The notes below the pieces were generated by a model. That model was not told where the DNA came from. It did not search any database and saw only the letters and a list, made by a program, of their open reading frames with translations. From Sipunculus nudus (Eukaryota > Annelida > Sipuncula > Golfingiida > Sipunculidae), in assembly GCA_026874595.1 (NCBI GenBank), contig CM049310.1, forward strand, positions 53,879,058 to 53,943,057: a DNA stretch of 64,000 nt, read 5' to 3'. Shown here one piece after another: positions 1-12,668 of the stretch. How positions within the stretch are numbered: position 1 is the stretch's first letter; each line of letters starts with the position of its first letter. A program made the position numbers and the translations under genes.

Positions 1-215
1 TCATTCGTGCATTAGTGACTCTCCATTAGTGAATCTTCCTTGATAACGTTCGTGAATCCGCATCATGTACCAAAATCTTATCGATTATTAATTGGCCCAT
101 TCCCGAAATGAGCTGAAAATTTCATGAGTTTTCGTGTATGATTGCTTGAGTTATTTTGAGAACAAACACAAACACACGCACCAAAACACACACGAACGGG
201 AATGAACCTGACAGA
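1..215 (+). repeat. Interspersed invertebrate repeat, family B, copy 1 (cut by the window edge)
   Basis: This stretch resembles 53428-53640 and part of 12222-12402. Shared landmarks, in order, are a GTGCAT..A.TGACTC start, AATCTTCCTTG, a CATGTACC..AAAATCT block, a TTGGCCC.TTCCCGAA block, GAAAATTTCATGAGTTTT and a closing A/C-rich AACAAACAC tract. No coding capacity is evident. It looks like the non-coding repeat scattered through many marine invertebrate genomes, but that identification is from familiarity and not from a search. Confidence 0.6.
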
Positions 216-1410
216 ACTTCTAGGTTTATGGCCTACATTTAGTGTCGTTAAGACATATATATGGGGAGGAATAAGCTCCAGTGTCTCTTCTTTTCAAGAC
301 AACAGGAAACATCTAACTGGGAGAGTATTAGCCGAGTATTCTGCAGAGCTTTTCCTGATGTAGTCGAATCTCTCACTAGAGCCGTGCAATTGGTTTTCCC
401 CTCTCTTATTGATACAAAACGGGCGGTTTATTCGGAATCCTATCGTAGTGTTAATTGACTTGACGATTCCAGTGGGCCTCATTTTAACTTAATTGATCTT
501 AACTTGTTAGCAAGCATTTCCTCCGGATAGTTACGAATAGTCTAATTACAAGCATGTGAATGGCCTGAGATTATAAAGTGGTGAACTTAATATTCCAGGC
601 ATAAGACCAGTTCGGCGTGATTCGCAGATTAACATCCAATACACAGTAGGGGCCAAGTAATTCCAATGCTCTTCGTGTTAATACCTTGTTTACAAGCGGC
701 CAGCAACAAGACAAAGAGTAATTAGTTACACGATTTCCTGCCATCATGGACTGGCATCAGTGTGTAAATCGTTGAATACTTCACCACGGTCACTGAAACC
801 TGTTTGCCCGAGCGGCCTCTCTGGGCCAGTTTGCTATTATTAAAAACCGTGACAGGACTTCCTAAACAGTGTTCTTCTCAATGAACACAAGAGACCCTTC
901 GTCTCTGCCCTTGTCTTTACAACATAAAATTTTAGAAGCAATCTTCTATAATTAAACATTTTTTTCTTTTAAGTTCTGTCAGAAAGTTAAGTCATCAAAC
1001 TTGCTTAGTCCTGTTACAGGGACATTTAATTTCGCACCCAGCGGCAGGATGCAAAATTTAATCCATAAAAAAATAATTAACAACCTTTCGGGGCCCAGAG
1101 TTGATTAGGACTTGATAATCCTGTCGAATAGTCCAGTGAATTAACGCCCAGGTCATAGCGTCTTGCTGGTTAACTAATTTTACGGGTATGGGCACAATTT
1201 CGTCCCTCTTTCGAAGTGCTAACTGCGGCCTCGGGCGATGGATTTTTTCTTAAATATTCGTAGAATGGTATGGTTTAATGGATGGTCAAGGCAATGAGTT
1301 AACGAGATTGTATGGTGTCATGAAGGAATAAATGAGAAATAAAAATAAAAATTTAAATATTATTTTACAATGTTCGTAAATCTTTAATGTCTGTTTATAT
1401 GTGTATATGT
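216..1410. other. Noncoding stretch, nothing recognised
   Basis: A+T-rich DNA with only short chance reading frames that lack recognisable domains or convincing splice sites. No tandem or inverted structure of note was seen. Confidence 0.5.
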
Positions 1411-1922
1411 TTTAAAGGGACACAATTAGGAGCAATATATTGCATTTTCTTTCACACTATCAGTTCAGTTTTGCTTTATACAAAAGTTCCCCAGCCACAC
1501 TATCTCAACACACAGTCTCAGTGCCTCGCATACGGCTGTATTTCCTTGTTATGGCTCTGCATGTTGGTAAACACAGTCCATGTGTGTCTGTTTATACCAT
1601 AACAAGGCCGCATCACCAGAGGTTCAATTGTGAGCCGCAACACGCGGTTTTTCAGCCATGGAGAAAATGTATTACATTGTGTTGACCAAGTCAGTTAGTG
1701 CATCTCCTGATTGACACGTGTCGCGGCTCCGCGATGCACACGGCCCACGCGCTGTGCTAATGTTGACACCTACGATCGCGCCCGATGCACTGTCTTTAAC
1801 ACTCGTTTACAGGAGTAAGCAAACGGTTTCAATATTTTTGCGGGTATAGATTTATTTTAAAGGGAAGAAGCTATTTTTCGTGTAAATTCAACATGCTTGA
1901 TAGGTGATTTGGGCCCCTTTAA
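1411..1922 (+). mobile_element. TTAAAGGG-ended interspersed repeat, family A, copy 1 (uninterrupted)
   Basis: A ~512 bp non-coding element. The left end reads TTTAAAGGGACACAATT and the right end GGGCCCCTTTAA, so the two ends form a short imperfect inverted repeat (TTAAAGGG). Internal landmarks are CTCAGTGCCTCGCATACGGC, TTGTGAGCCGCAACACGCG, ATTGACACGTGT, CCCACGCGCTGTG and GGAGTAAGCAAACG. All recur in the same order in three pieces between 34418 and 36864, which shows that this is a dispersed repeat. It is probably a non-autonomous DNA element. A target duplication was not resolved. Confidence 0.65.
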
Positions 1923-4900
1923 GTGTTCAACGGACGTACTCCTTTGAAACAATGTATTTTTTTTCGCATTTCGGTTTTGGTTTACTTTGATCCCCATTTT
2001 CACACCTCAACAGTCTTAACTCCAATATTCTGTCATGAAAAGAAACGTTTCTATAGTAAGCTACTTGATATGGCAATATCTAGCGGAGCTGCACGTACAG
2101 AAACAACATTCCCAATACCGGCGAATAGTTTGTTTATTTCGGCAACTTTTATTTCCGGTTTCCTCTAGTTTGTCAGAGAAAATACATGGTTCTGTATTTT
2201 ACTCTACATATAAAAGCTTGTTGTAACAATGAACTTCAGTAAATTCCTGTATAAAAAATACCAGTTTGATGAAATGGATATAGAAGAAAGCGTTTTATCA
2301 TACGACACAAACTGACATCTTAAGTCATTATTGAAGTGAAAACAAATGTAATATATTAACAATAATAATCCTCTCTTTCTGGAAAGGAATGAAGTACTGA
2401 TACATGTCTGGACTCATGAAACAGTATTCACTCACATTCGAAGAATTTTTTACTTTTTTTAAGAATTTCCGAAAACATCCAAAGGTGTTGAAGAGCATTT
2501 AATAAAGAGCACTTTTTTTAAAGATCTGAGCGATAATCAATGATAATTATACAGCCGCAAAATGTTGTTGTCGTCCTTGTTTGATTGGTTGGCTGTCTTT
2601 AAGCAGCGTTACTCAAATAATATAAACTTAAATAATATAAAGGGAAACACCAATCGAACCAAGTATCGAATTTTAAAAGTAATCTTGATTACTAATTTGA
2701 TAATGTTTATTCAAATGAATAATAACCCGATGACATACGGCAATATGTTTATCCCAGCCCAGGGCCAGAGCCTTGCACTTACATTAGGTGCCTTTGTTCT
2801 AGACCACAGGGCTCACTTTTGATGTTACCCTTGAATAAGTGAATGAACGGTGATAAACAGTCCTTATAGCATATATAGCATATTTCTAATGATATATTTC
2901 CTTATAGCACAAATCTGGTATATATGTAATATTTCGAACTACTTGTCTTATGTACCGCTGTCATACGCATTCTATAGCCCGACCAAAGATAACTTTTGAA
3001 ATGTTAAATGTGTCGAGTAATGTAATCAAGAGCAGGATTAACACGAATTAACATGGAAATTTTCATGGCAGAAGTACATGTTAATTAATGACACACGTCA
3101 CTGACCACCTATATGTATCAGTTGACGAAGCTAACATAGTTAATCAGTTATAATTCAGGCATATTGCTTGTATTTCCTGGGAGCATGGCGCTGCTATTTG
3201 TGACAAACTCTGACAAAAACAGATGGGTCCTTTGATGTCAAGTTTGTCGTTTGTTTCAGTCGCGGGCATATATTTTTCATCAAAGGCTGACAAAGCCACT
3301 TAAGGCAAAGGACTTTAGATTCCTAAACGATAGTGACATTTTCATGTAATAGATGGTTTCTTATATCAGTGATATAAATACCGGAGCGTTTACCCGCAAT
3401 CGATGAATAAATGTGAACAAGACGCCAAAGAAACTACTGGACTACTGTACAGACTCCAATTGGAAATTAAACGCAAGTCTCAGAGTAATGGAAACTTAGT
3501 GTTAAATTGATACAATGCATATGATACAAACTAATACAAAATAATCTGCGAAAGATCGGTTAATCTCATAAATATGTAACGCATGCCACGTATCAAGTAT
3601 CTCATAAAATATACAAAATACTAAGGACCCTTGGGCCCTTTGAATTCAGCGGAAAGAATAACATGAGAATCAACCATGGGACCTTTGACACCCCGTCATA
3701 AAATACTGATATTTCCCTCATCTTTTATGCTTTATTATTACATATATAATCGGGTTCATTAAAATATGCTAAAAAGGTTTATTTAAAATGATATTTTGTC
3801 TTTATATTTCTAATAGATAAAGTTTTGTTGGTTTATTATTGATCTGCTTCGAGATACCATACAATTAATACAAAATAATACAAAATAATCTGCAATATCG
3901 GCCAATGATTTTATTGATTTAGCTCATATTATGCAACATGTGAAAATTATCAAATTAAACATGCAAGATACGAATAGATACGACTTTTGATACCCGCCTC
4001 CAAAAAGCAGCTTAAGGATTGCTCCTATCTAAAAGAAAATCCATTCGGATGACCTCAATCGATTAATTGTTACCCATCCGGCATCGCCTGTATGTTTGAC
4101 CGTATGATACACACAAAAAAAGTTCCCTTCCGCGGTCATCATCCACGTATGCCAGAATATCTATGTACACCCGAAATTGGAAGCCAGCAGATTCGGTAGA
4201 AATATTCCTACAGTTTCTTCCAATATCCCTGTTCACCTGATTTTACGCGATTATTTAAAGGAAAGACATACTTGCCAAACAAAACTTCTACCGATTACAG
4301 AAAGAGGAAAATGCTTAATTTATGGTTTCATACCTGCTTCATTAATATTATTTACTTTACGGCCTGTTTGTCTCATGTAAATCCGTGGCCAATGACGTCC
4401 CTAACATTTTCTTTCTTCAAGGGTACGGTTGTGACGTACTTCTTGACATAACAGTAAAGCGCCTGCATAAAAAAAAATCCTCGCTGTACACAGGTTTCGG
4501 CAGCTCTGTAATCCACTCGGAACATCTCGCCTCATCTCTCGAGAAAGTCGATATTAGGTTCGAATGTATCTTTAGATAGCCCTTGGATATGCCCACGGCA
4601 TGGTTATTTTCTGCGCCGGAAGTACGGCGAACAACAACCACGGTTTATAACAACACGGTTTTATCCCAAATAAAATTCATCCTGAAGTATTGTTTAAACA
4701 AGAACAGTTGAATATTTTAAAAAATGTTAAAATACTTTTTATTAGCGCTATAATATTTCATCTTGCCGCACGGCGCCTTCAGGTATGTCATGGCAATAAG
4801 GCGTAGAGTGAAACATTACGAGAGTAATGATCACGCCAGAAAGCGGGCGTATCCTTATGCAGCAAAACTAGGCGAAATTATTGCAATGTAAAAAAAAAAA

Positions 4901-6159
4901 CAAAGACATGAAGTACAGGAAATCTATGAGTCTCTCGCAACATATTCCTTAAACATCATCAATGATATCAATCACATGCAGAGCGTGTTTCTTCAAATAT
5001 TTGTTTGTTTTAATTGTTCGACTACGCGACCTTGACCTCCTCTGCCGGACTACCTTAGGGCAACATAGCTGCGCCCTTGATACACCCGAAGTAAGAATAT
5101 GAATTCGACCGAGGACTTCCGGGTGCCTCTTTAGTGCATTACGTCTATTATAACGTCATAACTGTTAACGACCATGTCCATTCCATAGGTTGGTGGTAAG
5201 ATGTCGCTACCAAACAGAATAGTTTCGATAAAATAGTTTTAAAATGTTTACAGGGAAATGACATTACTATTTACAAAATAGATAATTACACAGTTCTGTA
5301 TTTATGTGACTTGCAAAAAATAATTGCAAAAAAAAAGAAAAAAAAAACAGGTGGACAGGAGTGGTGGAACGCACTATGGTGACCGCTACCCTGCGATCTA
5401 TGTAACAGGAGCTATCACTCGATTTCTAGTCCAAGATCTTTAAATAGGGCAAATTTTATAAACATAAGATAAATTTACGTAGGTGTAAAAGGAAAAGTTA
5501 AAACTGTTTGCTACATAATCAATTCAAACATTATATTATTTAGAGATAATATAACCACTCGTTTGATACAGGAAAGTCCATGTAGAAAGCAGAAGGATAC
5601 ACTTATATACAACAGAAAGCATTTATTAGATAATTCAAGTATATTTCCATGTACCATCAATACATATTTCATAGACTAGATGCATTAAAAGCCAAATAAG
5701 AAAAAAAGGCAGTATCATGGATATAAGAAGAAAACAGGTCACTCAAAAAGGAACATCTGAACAGAATTATACAATTGTAATGGGCATGATTCTTACAATC
5801 GGGCATGATCACACATACACAAAACACAGATCTCTGAGAATAAAAAGAAAATCTGTAAAATCAGCCACCAACGACAAGACCCATTAACTTGAATTCTATC
5901 TTGTCTTCCGATTCCTTTTAGAGATGCTTAAAAGCTTTGAGCTTTTAACTTCCTTATTGGTAACTGTTTCGCATCACTTACTTTCCCGGGAAATTGATTC
6001 TTTTTCTCCTCCCATTACCTAGGTAAAGTTTCATTCTAATATATAAATAATCCTTTATCCTATTAATTATACACCAGTCTCGTTCTTCCCCCTTCCATTA
6101 CATACTCGTTATAGTTCCATTCCCTGAAACAACTGTTACATGTCAAGAATAGGAAGGTC
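1923..6159. other. Noncoding stretch with minor internal repetition
   Basis: No supported gene. The phrase ATACAAAATAATCTGC occurs near 3535 and again near 3877, a small local duplication. A-rich tracts lie near 4890 and 5325-5348. Short frames here, for example around 4177-4640, look like chance: no domain, skewed composition and no consistent splice sites. Confidence 0.5.
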
Positions 6160-6502
6160 TTAGGCCAAAAAAATAAAAGGTATGGTTCTCAGGCACCGCC
6201 CGCATCAATTTTAATACCCCGCATCAAAAATTTTTATTTTGATTTTCAATAAAAACTTTCTAATTTTGAGCTGCTGCCGCTCCAACATTTCTTTCAAGAA
6301 GATAAAACCATACAATTTCTTTTATTTTGTAGTCCTTTTATATGTTTAGCAAAATAAAATTGTTATTTTCATGCTTTTCCCTTATCATTTGACATTTTTA
6401 TCGAAACATACAAAAAAAAAATAAAATAAAAAAGTGCCCGCCCGCATTGATTTCTGAAAAAAAGTGCCTGAGAACCATACCTTTTTTTTTATTTTGGCCT
6501 TA
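6160..6502 (+). mobile_element. Harbinger-like MITE, copy 1
   Basis: The element occupies 6163-6499 (337 bp) and is flanked by TTA at 6160-6162 and 6500-6502. Its termini are inverted repeats of about 35 bp. The left end begins GGCCAAAAAAATAAAAGG followed by TATGGTTCTCAGGCAC, and the right end is the reverse complement with a longer T run. A second copy in opposite orientation is at 63314-63618 with matching 3 bp duplications. A 3 bp TWA duplication is typical of the PIF/Harbinger superfamily. The interior is A+T-rich with no coding capacity, so any mobilisation would need an outside transposase. Confidence 0.8.
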
Positions 6503-6735
6503 CATAATGGGTTCTTTTGCAGAACACTGAAAACTAGATATGGTCGGACAATGGTCCTCAGAGGGCCCTGCATTTCTGCTTGTGCTGTACTAGTTTACAT
6601 ATGGGTGAAAAATTAAGTTAATTTGAAAAAATATGACTAACAGGTTTTTATCCATATGCATGAGGGAAAAAATCCTACTGGATCAAATGATATTTAAGAA
6701 GATGTATCTGAAATAATGTGTGCAATAGAAAATCA

Positions 6736-7615
6736 CCGAATGTAGTCTGTTAGCCATATTTGATTTTGAGCAAGTCTGTAATTCAATAGGTCTGGAGCCC
6801 TCATAGGCACCAATGATCTCTATGAAATTGAGAAAGCTGAAGTAAGTTGTTGTTGAATTATCGCGTGCGAAATAAATCAGCAATCGGGCTGTGGCGGCCA
6901 TATTGGAATTCCAACAGGTCTGTAATTCAATAGGTTTGGAGCCATTATAGGTATCAATCATCCCTGTGAATTTGGGAAAGCTGCAGTAGGTTTTTGTTGA
7001 GTTATCACGCGTGAAAGAAAATCAGCAATCGGGCTATGGCGGCCATATTGGAATTCCAAATTCCAACAGGTCTGTAAATCTACATGGCTGGAGCCCTTAT
7101 AGGTGCCAATCGTCCCTGTGAATTTGGGAAAGCTGCAGTAGGTTGTTGTTGAGTTATCGCGCGCGAAAGAAAATCAGCGATCGGGCTGTGGCAGCCATAT
7201 TGGAATACCAACAGGTCTGTAATTCAATAGGTTTGGAGCCCTTATAGGTACCAATCATCCCTGTGAATTTGGGAAAGCTGCAGTTGGTTGTTGTTGAGTT
7301 ATCGCGCGCATAAGAAAATCAGCGATCGAGCTGTGGCGGCCATATTGGAATTCCAACAGGTCTGTAATTCGATAGGTCTAGAGCCCTCATAGGTACCAAT
7401 CATCCCTGTGAATTTGGGAAAGCTGCAGTAGGTTGTTGTTGAGTTATCGCGCGCATAAGAAAATCAGCGATCGAGCTGTGGCGGCCATATTGTAATTCCA
7501 ACAGGTCTGTAATTCAATAGGTCTGGAGCCCTCATAGGTACCAATCATCCCTGTGAATTTGGGAAAGCTGCAGTAGGTTGTTGATGAGTTATCGCTCGCA
7601 AAAAAGTGTCACTCA
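6736..7615 (+). repeat. Tandem array, ~145 bp unit, six copies
   Basis: The phrase TCTGTAATTCAATAGG (with variants) starts at 6775, 6919, 7071, 7216, 7361 and 7506, giving periods of 144, 152, 145, 145 and 145. Each unit runs through GGAGCCCTCATAGGTACC, CCTGTGAATTTGGGAAAG, TTGTTGTTGAGTTATCGCG and GGCGGCCATATTGGAATTCC. The 152 bp unit carries a small duplication of AATTCCA. The array ends in a GGAC/GGAA-rich tail (about 7618-7665). Reading frames through it are by-products of the repeat. Confidence 0.9.
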
Positions 7616-7617
7616 CG

Positions 7618-7665
7618 GAAGAACGAATGGACGGATGGACGGAAGGACGGAAGGACTGACTGACA
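7618..7665 (+). repeat. Degenerate (GGAC/GGAA)n tail
   Basis: Short tetranucleotide-like run of the form GGACGGATGGACGGAAGG. It follows GAGTTATCGCTCGC at the end of the 145 bp array. The link of GAGTTATCGCG-like text with a GGAC run is a familiar ending of interspersed repeats in marine invertebrates, so the array may have grown from such a repeat. Confidence 0.55.
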
Positions 7666-8261
7666 CGGTGATCACTATAGGACACTGCTTGTCAAGCTTA
7701 AGTGCCCAGAGAAATATCACAGGCGGTCGATTGCCAATGAATATACGGCTCCGTCTGCAATCATGATTGTCTTCTACAAAAAGATAGAAATGAACAATAA
7801 ATATAATAAACTACTGAAAGCAATCTGACCTTGCAGCTAACAACCTGCACACACTCAACATTAAACAAGTGTACTGACAAGGAAAGCTTACTTTAAGCCT
7901 TTATGCCATGCGTGGCCAAACAATTGTTCATATAAAAAAACTTGTTCGACTATTATTTTCCATAAAATTGCTTTAAGGCCATAGGAAGGCCTTATTCACG
8001 CTACCTGCACTCTTAAAGCACGACTAAATTGCATTGGCAATCCGTTGCACAGGAGAGTTTTAAAATAATAAATACGTTTCTGGAAGGATCGCAATCCCCG
8101 CGGATGAGGGAATTACTTCTAAGGCAAGTATTTTGTCTTTTATTCTTTTTCCCCGCCTCTTTTCCCCTCGTTTCTCATTGTTTTCTCTACTGGAAAAATA
8201 CACTTGTCTGTTTAAAGAACTACACACGGAACGCCGCTCAATATTGTTTCCCTGAAAACGG

Positions 8262-8263
<2 letters not shown>
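7666..8263. other. Noncoding stretch, nothing recognised
   Basis: No gene or repeat recognised before the adjacent TA microsatellite. Confidence 0.5.

Positions 8264-8335
<72 letters not shown>
8264..8335. repeat. (TA)n microsatellite
   Basis: An uninterrupted AT dinucleotide run of about 72 bp. It inflates an otherwise meaningless reading frame into a poly-Ile/Tyr product, which is not a gene. Confidence 0.97.
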
Positions 8336-8336
<1 letters not shown>

Positions 8337-9628
8337 CATTCTCAGCTTAACTGAATTACTTAGCAAAAGAATACGATATCCCTTTTATAAGTTCTTCTAT
8401 ATTTCATCCATGTTCACATAGCTTGGTAGAAATTACGAATGCTGGACACTTTTTGCGTTCATTTTGACGTGATTAACATTCTTATTTGCGTTACTGACGT
8501 TTTCGTTCTTCATATCTAACATTCAGATTTGCCGGGGATTCGCAGCTCTGTGCTTTCACTGTGTTTCAAACAAAAACCAAAGAATATTAAAAGCATGGTG
8601 AGTTAACTCATTTAACTGTTTTTTCAAACTATCTTTCAGTTTAATATGAATTATGTCTATTCAATTACTTATTAGTTTAAAGGAGGTATTTTGTATGTCT
8701 TATTTGATTACTCGGTTGATTGGTTGGTCAGTTTAGCTGTCAGCCAATTTCCTCAAATTATTTTTGAATGGATTAAGGGTTAGGGTAACACCTAAGAAAC
8801 AACCCGTTACATGATAGGAGTAGTCTAGTTCCTATAATGTTTTGTTTGAAGATTTCTCTACAATTGTGAGACAGGGTAATTCGTTCACCGGTATTAAAGG
8901 CCGCCTCCTAGCTGGCAGAGCTGACATGTGATGCAGTCATCGAACCTGCAATACATTTATCTTTGCATGGCTTAATATATTTTCTGCGCTTACATATCAC
9001 ACATAAAAGTTTTAACTGGTACTATTCCACATCTGGTGATATAAAATGTTGGAAGAGGAACAGATGCGGATTTTGAGTGCTTTCTACTTTCATTTATTGA
9101 TATTGAATGAGTTTCTATGGTTTCCACACAGTTCGGGTAACTGACATATAAACGTGAGAGATTTTTTTTGTCAATGGCAGAGATAAGATGACGTATTAAT
9201 GGCCCAGCTGGTATTTGACTGGCTGTGGATAACCGATATACCGAGACATGAAACTTACGGAAGTATCCCACCAAAGTCATTGTTACGCTTGTTGGACGAA
9301 GGTGTCTAACAAATGTTTTTTAATCGGATGAGACTGACATTGTCAGTATTATCGGACTATTATCAGCGCGGCGTATACCTTGCTAGATGTGTGATAATTA
9401 ATAACGACTCATATCCGGGAACATGTGACAAGCGCTTCCTGATAAAAGGCTTCCGACTTCATGCGTCGGTACTTTTTCCTGAAGAAGGGATAATATTTGC
9501 TCGCTAAATGGCATTTTATCATGCTGTCTTTCCCTCTCTTAATGATTTGTATAATGAAAGGTATAAAGAAAGTGCATTTAAAAATAAGTGTTGATTATTT
9601 CAATAACGTAAGGCAAAATTACTTAACC
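8336..9628. other. Noncoding stretch, nothing recognised
   Basis: Short frames near 8990-9280 and 9313-9507 have no recognisable domain and no consistent splice sites. I regard them as chance. Confidence 0.5.
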
Positions 9629-9657
9629 TCTCTCTCTGTCTTTGTCTCTCTCTTTCC

Positions 9658-9729
<72 letters not shown>
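9629..9729. repeat. (TC)n / (TGTC)n compound microsatellite
   Basis: Starts as TCTC with interruptions, passes through a TGTC tetranucleotide block (about 9659-9684) and ends as a pure TC run. The pyrimidine strand is the plus strand. Confidence 0.95.
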
Positions 9730-9730
<1 letters not shown>

Positions 9731-11080
9731 GCTAAATAAGAAATATATGTACTATGAAAGTACAAACACAATAGCATGAGATTTGCAATTTTAGCAATTC
9801 AAAACAACCAGCCACATCTCCCTTATTTCCAGTATCCTAGTGTTGGCCCTGTTAGAGTTACTTATCAAGCCCCAGTTCGCGTTAGAGAGCCACTTGTTTC
9901 CCCAGAAATTAATTGTCATGAGGTTTTCGTTAGTTCGGTGGGAAAAACCAGTTCGACGCCCCTAAGACACCAAAACATATATTCACTTTAGAAAGAAGAT
10001 TCATGTATATTCGGAAATGACCTTCGGAACATAGAGTTTGTTGAATTTTCTTTTCGGTGTGATAAAGAATGTGTCATTTGCAATGAAAGGGCAAAAAGTG
10101 ACTGCGCCATGAAATTAATCCTGCTCAGCGACATCCGCGTTATAGTCTGCTAAAAACATTGGTGACCGCATATGATTGGGGATTGCAGTAAACTCATATC
10201 ATTGACAAAGCCAATTTGTAAACGACCTGGCGCTATTACCCATTTTGAAAACCATGGGACCCGTTTCGAGTCGGAAAAACTGGCATTATGGCAGTTCTAA
10301 TTTGTCACAGAGCGATAAGACAAGACAAATGGCAGTCTGTTATAATAACTACGCCTCCCCTGTCAAATCGACAGTCAATCGGGTTTAAATAGACCCCTGG
10401 CACGCGTGTCATAAATGCTCCGGAATTTACCTGATGAAGAGGAGTCCGCTGTGATTGAATATCGACCCGGGGGACCTAATCAATATATACCTGATCAGTA
10501 TTCGAGACGCAGGGTCCGGCAAGCCCTGGCTATAATCAGGAGCATGTAGACTGCTTTACGGGGGGACCAGTCTATTTCTGCGAGGATGATCAGCCTCGAA
10601 CTAGTACAAGTAGCTGGGGTCATCAAGTACATGGAGATTTGCTCTAATGGTCTGTGTAGACGTCACCGCGGAGCTTTCATGGCGCTCCCACAGAGGGATA
10701 AATCCGTAAATAAGGACAGAATTGGAGACATGAACTGTCATGTGCAGCTCACCAGGTCGTGAAGAACCAACCTTGCAGTTGAAACTTTCTTTTGATGTTA
10801 GGGAAGGAGCGCAAGAAAAGGGCGCATTATGTGACAGAAAACACATACACACAAGTTGAGAACGGCAGAATGATTAATGTCATAGTGCATAAAGTGTTTA
10901 CCTGACCTCGTCTGGCCAACAGATATATTTGGAATTGGTATGAGATAAGAAGTGACTGTATCTATAGCTAAGGTTCGATGTCCGCCGAGGATAGAAAACA
11001 TATTTAGGAAAATTGTTGCCTGAGAATATAGGAATGGACTGCTTAGCTGTAGATGGGGGTTTCATCTCCGTGATACTAGT
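9730..11080. other. Noncoding stretch, relatively complex sequence
   Basis: About 10100-10560 is less A+T-rich and free of simple repeats. It contains motifs such as CTGTCAAATCGACAGTCAATC. It could be unique regulatory DNA, but nothing in one sequence alone demonstrates conservation. No gene supported. Confidence 0.4.
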
Positions 11081-11229
11081 AAGGGTCCACTCGAAAATTC
11101 GAAACTGGTTTCGGTTCTGGAAAACCGGTTTCATATGCTTTCGCCTTGTATTTATAATAGACAAATTATGATAACATCGTAAATTGTCAATTACATTAAA
11201 TGAATTAATGATGAAAATATTATCAAAAG

Positions 11230-11282
<53 letters not shown>

Positions 11283-11756
11283 TAGATAGATAGATAGATA
11301 GATAGATCGATGCTGGTACTTTGAAATCTAGTGTGAGCATTATTGATTCTCCCTGGCAATTTATATTGCAATTATGATGAAAATAGACTGTTTCTCTGTG
11401 TCCTATAACATATCCACGTGCCAAATGATATGGACATACCTGATACGTGCGTCTCGTCTTCAGCCATACAGGGCTCAAGTAGGGAATATTGAATCCAAAA
11501 CACTTCTGGAGGACCAAACATACCTCTACCATTGCTTAAATAACTCCAACAGGCATCAACAGTTTCAATTAATCAAATAATTTGCAAAATTTCACTATTT
11601 TTATTCAATGCCGCAATCATGCCAGTATAATTACCGAGTTGACGTTTTTGGCGAAACCGAAACCATTTCCAGTTTCGGTTTTGCGATTATTAAGGTGAAG
11701 AGTTTCCCGGAAGTAACCGAAACCGAAACCAATTTCAAATTTTCGAATGCGCCCTT
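11081..11756. mobile_element. 676 bp TIR element with an internal microsatellite
   Basis: The left end reads AAGGGTCCACTCGAAAATT then CGAAACTGGTTTCGGTT. The reverse complement of the right end reads AAGGGCGCATTCGAAAATT then TGAAATTGGTTTCGGTT. These are ~36 bp terminal inverted repeats with only a few mismatches. Further GGTTTC/GAAACC motifs lie just inside each end. The interior holds a (TA)n-(GATA)n tract and no open coding region. The AAGGG terminus would suit a hAT-type MITE, but I could not find a convincing 8 bp duplication, so the superfamily is unresolved. Confidence 0.65.
11231..11308. repeat. (TA)n followed by (GATA)n
   Basis: About 50 bp of TA leads directly into seven GATA units. 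It lies inside the 676 bp TIR element. Confidence 0.97.
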
Positions 11757-11894
11757 GTATACCTTGTCCACATCACATGCGCCACCTGCCGGTGGCGACT
11801 GACAATGGTGATCGTGTCGGATATATCGACGAAAAAGATCATATTTTGTCTTATCACAGATTTCAAAACCAGATATTATTCAATTAATTACATC

Positions 11895-12060
11895 CGATAT
11901 ATAGTGGAACTTGTGTTAAACACCACCTGTCTAATAAGACCACCTATCTGTTAGGACCACTTTTGGGCAGTCCAACAGGTGGTGTCATTACGTTTTCATA
12001 AATGGGGTATACTTATCCTGTGTCTTTAACAAAAATGGACCTACCCACCAAAATCCAAAC
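11895..12060 (+). repeat. Interspersed repeat fragment, family D
   Basis: Contains CACCACCTGTCTAATAAGAC, GACCACCTATCTGTTAGGAC and GGCAGTCCAACAGGTGGTG. Direct copies of CCACCT.TCT sit beside an inverted copy (AGGTGGTG). I recognise the general type from invertebrate genomes, but it occurs only once here. Confidence 0.4.
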
Positions 12061-12149
12061 GCACATAAGCTAAAGTATATATGAAGATCAGTTTTTTAGT
12101 GCTGAGTACAGAGAACAATTTTTAAGCTTTTTTTAAATTTTTAAACTAG

Positions 12150-12402
12150 AAAAGCTCCTGCAATGCAGCTCATTACCCCAATATGGCTTTGTCAGAAATG
12201 TAGCATTTTATCTTTAAAAAAATCCTCGAACCAGATGGTGATCCGGATCACCCCAAAAATTTAATCAATTTTCCTTGTACCATTGCCGAACTATCATGAA
12301 AACTTCATCGAAAGCCGTTAATAACTTTTTTTGAGTATTAACAGGAAAACAAACAAACGACCGCAATAACATAACATCCGCCGCTTGGCGAAAGTAATAA
12401 AC
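12150..12402 (+). repeat. Interspersed invertebrate repeat, family B, copy 2
   Basis: Landmarks shared with 1-215 and 53428-53640 are GATCCGGATCA, CCAAAAATTTAATCAATT, CCATTGCCGAAC, GAAAACTTCATCGAAA and a closing AAACAAACAAAC-type run. A further piece (CCGCCGCTTGGCG) follows, which in better copies of this repeat type is a small hairpin. Non-coding. Confidence 0.6.
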
Positions 12403-12668
12403 AGGTAAAACCAAAATATCTGCAGACTATATAACACGTTACTAACGTTACTGGAGGAACTGATATAAATGCGCCCCCGAAGCCTACACTAAGGCTGATA
12501 AAAAGTTTGTAGCGTCCTTGACAACCAGCTGTGAGAACCTGAACGAAACAGTGTTTTGTTTTACTTTTAAACATCTGACAGTCAATGCTACGTCTGCACG
12601 TGAAATTATAAAGGCTTATTGTGAGTGGAGAAAATGTACCGTAATAAACTGTATGTATGTGTACCGTT

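Noticed and set aside
6740-7570. CRISPR-like array
   Set aside because: Whole 145 bp units are repeated with no unique spacers, and the sequence is eukaryotic. It is an ordinary tandem repeat.
8029-8421. 130-codon plus-strand frame with a long Ile/Tyr run
   Set aside because: Its length comes from reading through the (TA)n microsatellite. The same applies to frames ending near 9739, 24082 and 53137 and the minus frames at 10898-11532.
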